DNA of 64,000 nt from Lepidurus packardi (Eukaryota; Arthropoda; Branchiopoda; Notostraca; Triopsidae), in NCBI GenBank assembly GCA_023053545.1, contig JAKZAN010000005.1, positions 8,742,001-8,806,000 of the forward strand, read 5' to 3'. A program made the translations under genes and the position numbers. Below are positions 1 through 12,000 of this stretch, piece by piece. The notes below the pieces were generated by a model, which was not told the origin of the DNA, ran no database searches, and saw only the letters and a list, made by a program, of their open reading frames with translations. The stretch's first letter is position 1. The number at the start of each line of letters is the position of its first letter.

Positions 1-237
1 GTGAATATATGAAAAGTCTATGTAGCAATGACTGCTGCAGTTTCGTTACAGTACATGTAAAGACTCCTTTGAAATTGATTCTAATATCCTAAAATGTTAT
101 TCTAGTAACTAATTAAAATGCTATGCATTTTATCGTTTTGAATCGGTCCTTTAAAATGTTATTCACAACAACCGGCTGATTCTAATAACAAGTGATTCTA
201 ACAACCAGTGATCATAATAAGCGGCATTTACTATATT
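1..237 (-). mobile_element. End fragment of a pogo/Tigger-like DNA transposon, cut by the window edge
   Basis: This stretch is an inverted, diverged copy of the left end of the element at 62814-63783. Shared blocks include CTGCAGTTTCGTTAC, AATTGATTCTAATAT, GAATCGGTCCTT and the terminal GTGATCATAATAAGCGGC near 208-225. The terminal repeat is decayed and no transposase is visible in this part. The rest of the copy lies outside the window, to the left. Confidence 0.6.
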
Positions 238-690
238 GTCAATTGCACATTTATTAATTTAATATATTATTAACTTAACACATTGCCAACTGAACCTTTA
301 TTAATGTATTATATAACGGACAAGTACTATAGTATTTATTTTATTAAGATCAACTTATATTAAAATAACATTCCTAGGAGTTCACAAAGTTCCATTTTTG
401 GCCCTTTAAATATTAAAACTTGAGACTCGCGTACATTGCAGAATGAATGTGAATGCGTGTCTGAACGTATGTTTGTAAGTACCTGAACCTTTCAACGAAG
501 AAAGTGATAACATATCTTAAATGTAAACTAAGTTTAACCATGAGTGTAGCTCACGCCATAAGATGGACTAAAACAATGTATTAAATTAATAGTGTAATAT
601 ATTGTCAATTGAATACATGGTTACTTCATTATATAATTAACAGATACTATGGCATTTGTTTGATTAAGATCAATTTCAATTTACCCTTAA
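235..690. repeat. AT-rich local duplication next to the transposon end
   Basis: Two diverged direct copies lie at about 232-375 and 595-690. Both start near TATTGTCAATTG and end near ATTAAGATCAA, passing through a TTATATAA segment and a TACTAT segment. The sequence between them (about 380-590) carries no open frame of note. It may be part of the same decayed mobile sequence as 1-237. Confidence 0.4.
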
Positions 691-1987
691 CAAGAGGGGA
701 CCAAAGGCTCAAAGTAAAAAAACAAAAAAAAAACATTTTTTAAAAAAGGTGAAAAGCAAAAAGAAAAAATTGTACTCGTAGCCTCGGCAACAAATAAAAG
801 TTATATAGCTCGCGTGTCACCTGGGTGGCTCTTCTTGAAAGCCAATAAAAAATAAATGATAACTGTACATTGGAATAGCTAAGCCCACTTTGCTACGCTC
901 TCTCGGCTCGATCAGCTCCGTCACGCTATTCGCCCTGTTTGAAAATCGCGTTCCGTTGCGTTGCGTTGCATGGACTTACGATTTCTTCATGTCCTCAGCT
1001 AGTTGGCGCAATTGAGGATCCACTTCATACTTTTGATTCAGCACCACCAACTGCATACAAAGAGAATGAGTATAAATTTCCAGCTCAACTAGCGGTTTTT
1101 TCTCGTTTCGTTTTCCTCACTCTTTTAAGAAATCACAACCGAAAAGCTGTCCCTTACACAAACCGTCTATGCAAATTACCCCAGAGGTCACGCATATTAA
1201 TCATTTGAAAGACCCAAAAAACCGGAAATATCCCCAAAGCTTGTTTAGCTCTTTTCTTTTCCCCGCCTTTTTGCTGCTTTTCACCGCACGAGTGGTTCTT
1301 TTTGGAAAGAACGCTACAAAGGTGAAGAGTTCTATTTCTTTTTCGTTGCTCCCCTCTTAAGAGTCCACAAGAGGTCTCCTCAACTTAACTGGACCGCAAA
1401 TTTCTTAGATCCAGAGCAGATGACAATAGACCACACTCGTTATCTTCCAGTATCTGACAATCACCGAGAGGTCAGTTACCTTTTTACCTGCGGTGGTAAG
1501 GATGCTGTGGATTAGAACACTTGAACTTCTTCTTATTTTTTTTAAACCCCCAATCTAACTCGGTACCAATTCCCCTTTCCTTGAGAGAAAAAAGAGATAC
1601 AGAAGAAACGAAATAGAGCATGGCGCAAGGTCTTTCAACCTACGATTCTCCAATCAGTGTCTCTTAAATTGAACCGAAAAGAGTTTGGCACTGGAATTCT
1701 AATTAAACTCAAGCTGTATAGCAACATAAAAGCGTTTACGCTTTTTTGTTTATTTTTTGGTGTTGAATATCCAAACCACCTACGCCGTTTAAGTAATAAC
1801 AATAGTAAAAAGGGCGGGGACTATTTTTTTTGTGTATATATATATATATACATAAAAGACTCGCTCAAGTTCCAAAAACTCACGTGCATCGATTATGGTC
1901 TGATGTCACGAGAGCCGAGACTGTCTCATGTTGTTTTTTTTAGTGATACTGCTTTTAGTGCCTTTTGTCATCGTGCTGAAATTATTT
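691..1987. other. Intergenic, no gene supported
   Basis: Short AT-rich frames only. On the minus strand an AATAAA (complement of 1749-1754) lies about 235 bp beyond the stop of the B12D-like gene and could be its poly(A) signal. A short TA repeat sits at about 1837-1851. Nothing else recognised. Confidence 0.4.
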
Positions 1988-4900
1988 CTAACTTTCCCTA
2001 AAAACCGCGAAAAACTTAAACGAATAGGACAAAAATAAAGAAAGAATTATGGGAAAAACCTTGTTGGTTTTCGGACGATCCAAATCGTAGGTTCCCAAGT
2101 CGTATCCAGGAGTATCGCGCCGATTTTTATTGATTCTGTAAGAAGGATAGGTTGGAAGAAAATATAAAAAAAAAACGTCATTAATAACGATTTCAAGGAA
2201 AGTTTACAAAAAGCCCCGCCTACACCATAACTTGAGGAAACGGGAGCGAAAAAAATCAATGACTTTATTGCTTAAAGAAATCCTTAATTAATTTAGGAAT
2301 TTGGGCTCCCTGAAACTTGAATTATATTTCAAGTTTCTTTTACTAGAGATGAGATAGGCAAAGTATATGGAGCAGCAAAGCCTCTCGAGGGCGAAACGGA
2401 GCAAGAATAAGAGACAGAGCTGACAGAAAGAAAGACAAAGGGGTTCAAAAACTCTTTCGCGTTTATTTATAAATAACTTATATTTTTGAATTTTTAAGTA
2501 AAAAGGCTTCTTGTGAGGCACTAGGAATGTGCGCTGCGCATTAGGAAGGGTTTAAAGCCTCTTCCGATACCTTACTAGTGCTGGCCAGTAAGTACTAATG
2601 GCAATGCTAAGGAAAAAAATAAAAGAACAAACGGGGAAATGTAATCCTGTTAAGAAACTCGAGAATCTTTCTAAGGTTTCCTACTTCCGCTACTGAAATG
2701 GCCCAGGTGAGGAAAAAAAGAGAAAAGGAAGCTTATTACAGTTCCAACACTGGGTTCGATCAGTTCAGGTGTAAAGTGTCTGTTACGTCCTTTGAATCGG
2801 TAAAATATTTTTTCTTTTATAAATAACGAAAAGAGGACGTTAAGTGGTACACTAATCGATTTCGTCTGATGACAAAGATTTTTGAAAAAAGTTAGTTTGA
2901 AAGGACTTAGGTTTAATTGAAGGGGTGCGATAATAACATGAAAACAGAAAAAAATGAAGTGATTTTTTAAACTTATTTTTTGGTAAATATGGAAATTAAA
3001 TTGTTACTCACAGAAGGTCGTTCCTGGTGATCCCCATGTAGGTGATAAAGCTCACGACTCCCACCAAAGCGCCGCCCATAATGACGACTAAAGGGTACAC
3101 CTGAATAACGACAGCCCAGGTTAAAAAATAACTAAATTAAGTTGAAAAAAAATCAGTAAGAGCAAAAGGTAGAAATTCAATGTCGTATTAGCTACATATT
3201 AGTTCATCGTTTTTCCTCTGGTGGTAAAAACTAAAATCTGGATTTTTTTTTTTGGTACATGTCCCTCCCCTTTCTTTCTGGATTCCTCGACTCAATAACC
3301 GAACTATCTAGTCACCTAATTAGCGCTCGCGTAATTAACTAGTAACTAGCCAATTAAAATCGCCCTTTTGAGCACCTTTTCATGGTCGTTTCTTTAAAAA
3401 AAAAACCTACAGTATCGATCACCTGGGTCTTTATTAGAGTAGCTCGGGGTTGTGGGTGGTTCACTGGCTAGAAATATGGCGGAATTTTGGTATATTTGGG
3501 GTAGTTTTTTAGTGAATTAGCGACTTGTTCGTCCCAGGCATGATTTTTGATTACTCTTGAAGAGAATTCGAACATTTTAACACAATTTCTAACTGATTTC
3601 TTCGTCTCTCCCGGAAAAAAAAATCTATAGGGGCGCGAAAATGGAACGAAATGCGTCAGCAGGCAGCTACAGCACCGGGCCGATCCTTATTGACGCCGGT
3701 GGGAGTCCTAACGCGGACCAAACCTCCTCAGGCCGGTCTTCTCCAGTGGATGCAGCCCAAAACAAGCTGTTTGTGGGCGGCCTGAGCTGGCAGACGTCCG
3801 CCGAGAAGCTCCGGGAATACTTTGCGCAGTACGGTACTATCACAGACGTTTTGGTCATGAAAGACCCGCTCACCCAAGTAATAAACCAATTTTCCTTCTC
3901 GGAAATCAAACGATTTATTTGCCTTTTTCTACTTTTTTGTCTTTCTAGAGGAGTCGAGGCTTCGGATTTATAACGTTTGCCGATCCTTTGAGCGTGGATC
4001 GCGTGCTGGCCATTCCCGCCCACACGTTGGACGGCAAGAAGATCGACCCTAAACATGCCACCCCGAAGAATCGTGCCAAAACCGCGGCGGGGGCGTGTCC
4101 GGGTTCATCCCGTACGAAGAAGATCTTCGTGGGCGGTGTCTCGCAAGATACTTCGGCTGAGGAAGTCAAAGGCTACTTCTCCCAGTTTGGCAAAGTGGAC
4201 GAAGCGGTGATGCTCATGGATCAGCAAACGAAACGTCATCGCGGCTTTGGTTTCGTCACGTTTGAATGCGAAGAAGTGGTGGACCGAGTCTGCGACATCC
4301 ATTTCCACACCATCAAGAACAAGCGAGTGGAATGTAAGAAAGCCCAGCCCAAAGAGGCGGTCCTCCCCGCCGCCCTTTTAGCCAAACGAACCGGTAACGC
4401 CGCAGCCGGTGTTTTAATCAACGGTTTAAACGGTTTGGCCAGCATGGGATTGCCGCCTTCCAGCATGGGATTGACGGCCCAGCAATTGGCTGCTGCGCAG
4501 GCGCAGGCCGTTCAAGTGGCGGTCCAACAATCCGCCGGACTGGCCAATTACGGGAAATTCTACTCGGGCTATCCAGCGCTCGCCAGCTACCGGTTCAGTC
4601 CGTACAGCGTTCCCGGAGCGAGCGCAGTCAATAACACGCCTACCGCGACCTTAAACACGCCCAATGGCCTTACCAACGTCAACATCGCCTCTTCCCCGTA
4701 CCAAGGCTATAGTCTTACCAACGTCGACATGTCAAGTTTCCAAGGAGTCGACTGGAGCGCCATCTATGGGATGGGAATGTATGTCTAAGGCATTACTGCC
4801 CGCAGCCATTCTTCAGAAATCACTCAGAACTACAGAATTACAGCAATAAGTCAAAGAAATTTTTTGAGAGAAGACCTTTGGAAAGTTCCTGCTCCTTCCT

Positions 4901-6786
4901 GCAAAGCTTCTCCCTGATTGGGGAAGGAAAAACGAAGGGAAAATATATAAAACAGCAATAAATACGACAAAAAATGGGAAGAAATTGCGCGACGTATTAA
5001 GAAAAAGTATTAGCTTTCTATATATAATTCAGAGCTGTGGGGAACGTTACGGCTGGAAATGTTATTGAAGACGGGACGGAAGATGAAGAAGAAAGATGAG
5101 GATATTTTCTTGCCATTTGCCTTTTTTCGAACGAGACGATCTCAGTTGTGCTTTTTCATGGAAGAAAAACAAAGAAAAGAAAACGAAAGAAGAGAAAGAA
5201 ATAAGCTGAGCTTCGGGAAGACATCAACTATGCAGAAATTTCCGGCTGCTGCTACTTTAGGTGGTGGTGGGCGTGGTTTTGTTCGTTTCTTCTTTTTTTC
5301 TTGGAATATCCGTGCGTGCCAATTAGTACGGCGTCACCAGAAGTGTGCCAAAGAAGAACTTGCAAAAATTTGGCAAATTTTTTCCGAACTTTTCAAAGTG
5401 AACGTGTTGAGACAGCTGACTAATTCTTACTTAACATAAAAGATATTTGGATTGCGAAAAAATGATCCGATTTATGCAAGAAAACTAGACGACTTATTAA
5501 GAAAATGTACAAGTGTCACAAAACATGTTTTAGTCAATATTTGCGTTCCCCCTAAGTATTTTTTTGGATATCTTGTACGAAAACACAAACGGATTTGACT
5601 ATTCGGGTAAAAAAAGAAGTAAATTTCGCAAAAATTCTCGTTTGGTATGCAAGAAAAAGTCTATGCCAAAATGTTAGCGTTTTCGATTTTGGAACATGTG
5701 TGAATACTTGGCGCAACTTGAGCAATAATTTTCTCCCCAAGAGATCTATTATTAAATAGGAATGTAAAGTACTTAAAAATTAAGATGATTTAAAAAGTTT
5801 TTTTTTTTTTGGGGAACGTTTTCTTGCCTTTTCGTTCTGGTCGAATATCTGGGGGGAAAGGGTTTAGAAAATATTTGGAATCTACAGAAAACTCCTGCCC
5901 TTGGTTTATTTTTGTCGTTTATTGTTTGACATAATTTCACATATTCCCCCCCAATTTTGGTAGTCATGGTTAAGTAGTTTTAATTGGTAGTTCCATCACT
6001 AATTGAGTAATTTTTTTATGCTGGGCTTGCCATAAGAAAAGCCGTAGTAGTTGATGTTTTTGGTAGTTGAATTTGTTTAAAAAAAAAAAGAGACTGGTTT
6101 TCAGAAAAAAAAGTAGTTCGGGCCAAAAGCCAAATGTTGAAGTCAAAAAAAGCCTCTTGTAGTGTTGGATTTCTACTTCCAATAAAACCTGTCACTTGAC
6201 ATTTTTTTCTTGTAATTTTCTGAGCTGCCTTTTTTTACTGTATGAATTTAATGTCAGAATTAAATACCCTGGGCGTTTTTTTTTATCGTATTTTGGGAAT
6301 TTTTTTTATATTAGGAAATAGGAATAACTCAATGGGCTTACACAAATTAACGCAGTAATTAGTTTCGCATGGCATGCTTTACTGACTAAAAAAATACAGC
6401 ATGATTATAGCATGGATGATGGGGTAGTTGATTAACGTGGTTTTTTAGTCTTGTCAATTGATTTTTGACTCAATTTTGAGTTTGTTGAATCTCAGGGGCT
6501 TTTTGGGACAAAAGGAAAGTCGACGTCGGAAAAAGCTTTTTTTTTTAAAAATAAATAGAACCAACAAGTGATATTACTATGATCTTCCCACCCCAACATC
6601 CCGTCTTTGATACTTGAAAAGAAATGGATTCCGTGAAAGAGGTTAACACTTTATGAAGAAGAGAGAGAAAGAGTCTACATTACATGGACATTTAAATTCA
6701 ATTAATTTTTTTATGGAAAACAATTTTCTTACCTCGGGTGTCATACGCATCCTATTCATCAAGCGGGCTTGAGTTGCTGGATCCAT
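1988..6786 (-). CDS. B12D/NDUFA4 (MLRQ)-like small one-pass protein
   Basis: Coding exons on the minus strand: 6786-6733, 3100-3012, 2135-1988. Junctions are GT-AG and phase is kept, giving about 96 residues. After an 18-residue N terminus, residues 17-48 read [18 protein letters not shown] and then a membrane span followed by TRNDLLINKNRR. This fits the B12D family pattern (PEVYPL, Gly-rich span, then Asn and Lys-x-Asn-Arg), which is related to the NDUFA4 cytochrome-oxidase-associated subunit. I infer a mitochondrial inner-membrane protein. The last ~23 residues are hydrophobic and not family-like, so the final exon may end earlier (a possible donor follows KTNK). An acceptor just before the ATG implies a 5' untranslated exon further upstream. 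The whole Musashi gene lies in its first intron on the other strand. The family call is fair; the exact C terminus is uncertain. Confidence 0.6.
3641..4788 (+). CDS. msi: Musashi-family RNA-binding protein with two RRMs
   Basis: Coding exons 3641-3877 and 3949-4788, 358 residues. RRM1 (about 42-118) has RNP2 KLFVGGLSW and RNP1 RGFGFITF, with the single intron just before RNP1. RRM2 (about 137-212) has KIFVGGVS and RGFGFVTF. The linker pattern and the MKDPLTQ...RSRGFGF context are typical of Musashi proteins, which bind UAG-containing 3' UTRs and control translation in stem and neural cells. The C-terminal part is Ala/Gln-rich ([18 protein letters not shown]) and then Ser/Tyr/Gly-rich, ending [12 protein letters not shown]. 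An AG just upstream of the start (TCTATAG before GGGCGCG) suggests a 5' UTR intron. The gene is nested antisense inside intron 1 of the B12D-like gene. DAZAP1 or another hnRNP is a less likely reading. Confidence 0.93.
4957..4962 (+). terminator. Poly(A) signal of the Musashi gene
   Basis: AATAAA 169 bp after the stop codon. It is the first canonical signal downstream on this strand. Confidence 0.5.
4963..6732. other. Remainder of B12D-like intron 1, no second gene seen
   Basis: Purine-rich and T-rich low-complexity sequence. An open frame at 5059-5439 encodes Lys/Glu/Arg/Phe-rich sequence with no family resemblance and is probably downstream 3' sequence of Musashi. Nothing else recognised. 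Confidence 0.4.
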
Positions 6787-9056
6787 GACGTTTTTCTGCA
6801 ACATCATCAAGATAAACACTTCAAATTAAGTAAACGCATATGGTGTTATGTAATCATTCCAACATTGTAATATTTAACTTGCTTTTTTAATCATGATTTG
6901 ATATTATTGATTCTGAATTTTCTAGCAGACAACAGAAGAATTATTCTTTCTTAATTTCAGAATTTTCAGGAAAATCTTATTGGTTTAATGACTTTTTTCC
7001 AATACTTTATTTTGGATCTTGTGGTTATTTAAGTCGAGCGATACCACGGCACATTCCACGTTCGTAATTTGTAATTACTGTTCAATTTAAACCTGGTATA
7101 TTACTTTTCTTTTAATTTCTTAGTAAGTTAGGCTTTTACAGGTTAGTGGCATAATACGTCGTAGCTAGGTTCTACGTCACGTGATTTCAGCAAAGCTCCG
7201 GGTCTTAGATAAGCTTTGCCAATTAACCTTCGATAACCTGAACTGATTAATTCCTATTTTCGATCCTATCCTTCGCTTACCAGGAATCCTTTCAGCCAGT
7301 TATGGCTTTTTCCGCCTTTTAAAAAATCTGCAATCGGCATTTTGAATTATTCTTTGAATTTTCTTTCTTTGAGAATCTTAACACTGTTTTTCAACTGTTT
7401 CACTTGGTTCTATGTGAAATACTGAATCAAAACCCTGTTGCTTCCACTCGAACTTGGAACGTTCGTTTCGGGACAAAATTTTAGTAAGTTCTTACCCGGC
7501 AAACGTTGAATAGTCCCGTAAGGCAAACGTCGGAGTCTAGGAAAGTTCAAAGCGCGCCAAGTTAGAATTTCCAAAGGGAATAAAAGTTTGGAGGGTCAGT
7601 TGAACTCGATGAAAACGCCAATTCAACTCCTACACTTGTGAGCTTGGCTGGGCAGTAAGATGCAGATATATAGTGCTTGCGTACGTGACTCTTTCCAGGC
7701 GTAATATGGCGGATTTGCTACCCCGAGTCATATACGTCCTATCGCGGGGAATTTTGGGGCATTTTACGCTGGCGCAGACCTGAAACACGTTTTCCGTTCC
7801 TGGTAACTTGGGACCCTTCTATTCCGATTACTTCCTTTTAAAAACAAAACAAAAAACAACAACGAATATTGTCCTTTCTTTAGCGGAAGCGGTTCTACGC
7901 AAACGGGGAAGTTCGATTTATTCTCACAACAGAAATACAAACTTTTGAAATATAAGCGTATGGAACCGCAACAGTCGAGGTGACCTTAAAAAGCACGAAA
8001 CGAAACAAAAACAAACCATGTTATACGATAAGACTGAAGCTTCTAATTTTGTAATCCATTCCCTGCATAACGAACAGATAAGATAAAGTTAAATGTCCTT
8101 GGCGTTTCTGGAATTTTTTGTTAGAAAAATCATATATTTTGCCAGTAACATTTCCTCAGCGGTCACCTCTAATTTTTTTCTCAAGCCAAGTGTCAATATT
8201 AAAGTTGCTGTTTTTTTTTGCCTTGTCATGGTGTAAATATGTGCATATACACAACCCCGTGATGGTTTCAAATAGCACTCATGTTATGTTGGGCCATTGT
8301 AACACGTGAGTGGGTGCTCATTTAGGCGCCGTCGCGACGTCAGTTTGGACGTCACTTAATAGCCTTGTCCTTTTCGTGCCCCTACAAAACGTGGAGAACC
8401 ACACGTAGGCCTGCCGGTACCCCTATTTTTTATTACTGCTCAGTAAAATACCAACACGAGGGCTCTTATATTGATCCAAAATAGCGATTCTTCTTCTTAA
8501 CATCCATCCCTATATATAGAAATAAGGGTCGATTCCCATGGCGTGTGTGGCCTGCTCTCATATTAGGGTATATATTTCTGCCCTTTTCCAAATACCAGGC
8601 ACGGCTAGTGAGCCAGAAATGCGTTGTTTGCCTCCGGATCTTCTAAGTGACTGTTTTTGAAGGACTGCAACACACTGGATATTGACGGATCGTCGCAGAA
8701 ATAGAATAGGGAAAGGGCAGAAATAATCTTGGTACATTTCTGTACCAGAGATTGCATAGTCGTCAAGCAGTAACTGATTGCGGTAATTTATTGATTTCTA
8801 GCAATTTCGGTAATTTCCGAAGAGCAGGAATTTTGTATTTCCTACCGATAACAAGAATGTTTGTTTGCGAGTTTTTAGTAGACAAAAAGCAGGTTAAATT
8901 GCGATGCGGCGCGTACTCGGACATTTAGCAAGACAATGAAAGAAAGAGGGAAAGAAATTAAGGAATTATATCGTCGAGAGCAATATCCGAAACGGATATT
9001 GCTTGAGATCCGGTGCGGGTTTTTGTAATATTACTATAACCTAAACGAATAGAAAC
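6787..9056. other. Intergenic between the B12D-like promoter side and the tau 3' end
   Basis: No coding exon supported. Imperfect inverted arms TATTTCTGCCCTTTTCC lie at 8573-8589 and 8709-8725 (one mismatch in 17, about 120 bp apart). On the minus strand an AATAAA (complement of 8787-8792) could serve the tau gene, about 265 bp past its stop. Confidence 0.4.
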
Positions 9057-12000
9057 CTATTCAGAGGGTGCGTCTGCTTTCTCGACCTTCTCGGAGGAAA
9101 GCGAATCTTTGTTATCACTTGTGTCTGCCAAAGTTTCGCCTTCTTCCTTCTCTGGCTCTTCTTCTGCTGTTTCTTCTGCGGTTTGTCCTTCTCCTTCTAC
9201 TGCGTCAGTTTTATCTTCATCTTCTGTTGCTTCATTTTCGCCTTCCTCGTTAGGGGCAGTACCGGCAGGATCTTCTTTAATTACAATCTCATCTTCGTTC
9301 ACGTCTTCGACATCAACTACAACCGCATGGTGTTCATCTTCTTCGTATTCATCTGCCTTTTCAGGAACAATCGTAGCTTCTATGATTGGTTCCATTACCT
9401 CTTGAGGCTCGTCCGGAAAGTCGATCTGGGATTCTTCAGGATCTTCCAAGTCCAGCTCTGGATCTTCATGCCCTGGCTCTGGTTCATTTTCAGGTTCTGC
9501 GTCATCACTGCCATCTGCCGGGACCGATTCAGACTCGTTGACGAGTGCAGCCATCGCCTCGGGTTCTTCCACTTCTACTCCAACCATTTCTGCTGCCTCT
9601 TCCTGATCATTTTCGAGTTCTGGAACCGATTCTGGTTCTGGATCCGGTTCCGGACTAAAACCTGGAGCTTTGTCGCTACCAGGCGTCTGGAAGCAAGAAG
9701 AAATAGGTAAAAGTGTTCGAAAAGTGAAGTTGCTAGGAAACTCCTTTTGCGGACGGTACTGGCACACACAAACTGGCGTGGAACACTCAAAAACGATGTA
9801 TTTACAAAACTGTCAAAATGAATCCGAAAAGTGTATCGCTACGGTCTTGGTGTGAGCTGCAAAAAGGGCCATAGCAATAATAAGCTGTCTTAAAAAAGTT
9901 TCAAGAAAAGGAACAACCAAGTTTGGGAGGGAATACTAACTTAATTGAGTTCAAATCAAGGGGTGAAAGTAATTTGCATGGCCAGGCGTATCAGCTGCAT
10001 ATGGAAAACACGCATAAATATATATATTGAAATTTAAAAAGTGGAAAGAATCGAACTTGAAATAACGTGGACGATTTCGGTTAATTGGTGCTTTCTTACA
10101 TTAAACTTAAACGTAATTCTAACAGCCTAGTATTTTCTGTCTGGGCAGCATTAGAGAATTTTTGGTTTCTTAACGATAAGGGGCAGTTTTTCTTTTGCAC
10201 TGTGATTGCTTTTTAATTTTATGGAAGATTTTTGTCTATATATAGCACTAATAAGGAAAACTGTTTTGGAAGCGCAAGTTCTCCAGCTTCTAAGAATTAT
10301 TTCTAAAATAGTTTGGAATTAAAATCTTAGCCTTTTTATCAAAAAGTTTGAAAAAAAAATGAGGTTTCAGTGCTTGGGCCTTGTTATTCTAAATTATTCT
10401 TGTATGTTTTTTTCCCGCGAAGTTCATGGGTGGTTACCTCCTCCTTGGTCTGTTTCTTCGGCCAGGGGTTGTGGTGTGTGTGGAGCAGGGCTCTGTGAGA
10501 AAACAGATAACATCACACGTGAGCACAAAAAGAAACTCACACGCATTACAAACCATGTGAACTTTCGTTTCTTTGAGTACATATTAGAAAAAAACATCAA
10601 AACGCGAGTGGGCGTGGTGTAGTGAATGGCGTGAGTGATGAGCGTTGTGAACTGTGCTTAAGTACTTTTTTCTTACGCTTTCTACAAGGATGTTTACACA
10701 TTTAAAAGGTTTTAAACCGGTTCTTTTTAAGTTAGAAGTGAATTTGCGAACTAGAAATTCGAATCTCGCGCCAAGCTTACTTCATGACATTTCGAGTTCA
10801 AATGTCCCGCCTTAGCGTGCCGCTAGATGGTCCGCGCTACCTTGATTGACCGTTGGCGTTCAAACTTGCGCCCACCGCTACTTTTCACTGTTTTTGTCAT
10901 GATTTTCAATTGCTGAACTTCATTGCTTGTAATTATATGTTTGGGTGGTGGGGCGGATGGTGTTTGGGTTATTAACTAGGGGTGGTTTCTGTGTTACCTG
11001 AGCTCCCGAAACCCGACCTTCGGAACACAGGGAGGTGACCATGGACAGCGGGGTGTTCCTGCCTTCGTTAATTTGACGCAAGTAGGCTTTGTCATTGAAT
11101 ATCTTTTTGTCGCCTCCGCCAGGCAGGTGTTGAGCGTTCTCCAAAGATCCTATTTTACTCTGGGCTTTGTCTTTAAAATCCACGTGGAAGGAATCGACCT
11201 GAGGTGGGATTTATAACAAGAAATTCCTTAGAACTTTCTGGGCCTGGAATGGGACAATTAGACGGGCGCAAGGAGGAAGAACTTGAATACCTTTTTTCGC
11301 TGAAACAACTATAAAATTAGATAGAATCAATCAACCCATGCTGTCTTTGGCCAAGAAAAAATAATGCGATAAATGTATCATGTTGTTACTCTAAATCCCC
11401 CGGTATCCCCCAATGTTAGGAAGAATGTCACAGAAATAGGTCATACGCTTTTGACATTTGCCCATTAAGATGGATCCATTAGTTTAGGGAAGAAGGGGGT
11501 TTCCGTTTTTAGGTCACAAATGATCGTTCTGATAGTTCTGGTACAAGCATAGGTGGTTTCATGACGTGTCGTTTGTTATTTAAGTAACACGCGTATTATT
11601 TTTTTCTGGTGCATTCCTGCGACGATGCGAGCCAGCATGCACATGCAAAGGCAGTAATGCTACTTTCGCACGATTCACGCTAGTCAAATTCCCAAGCAAG
11701 CAAGCAAACACGCTGCTAATGAAACAAGAAAATTCTTGAGAAAAACTTACCTTTACATCCCCACCTCCTGGTACGTGCTTCGCGTTCGCAGTGGAGCCGA
11801 CTTTAGGTTTAGCTTTATCTTTAAAGTCCAATTTCTGTGTCTCGATCTTCTTATTGCCCCCACCTGGTTTGTGAGCCGCGTTTTCCATGGATCCAATCTT
11901 GGATTTCGCTTGCCAATTCAACTTTTGAGTGGTGATCTAGATTGGCAGAACCAATGTCAACAGTACAAATAGAAATATGTTGAAGTCAAATTGAATTTTG

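Noticed and set aside
5059-5439. 126-residue frame after Musashi
   Set aside because: Starts at a plausible ATG but is low-complexity, lies after the Musashi poly(A) signal, and resembles no family.
9068-9710. Several long plus-strand frames
   Set aside because: They are complements of the Glu/Asp-rich tau tail; GAA/GAT-rich coding sequence leaves the other strand open.
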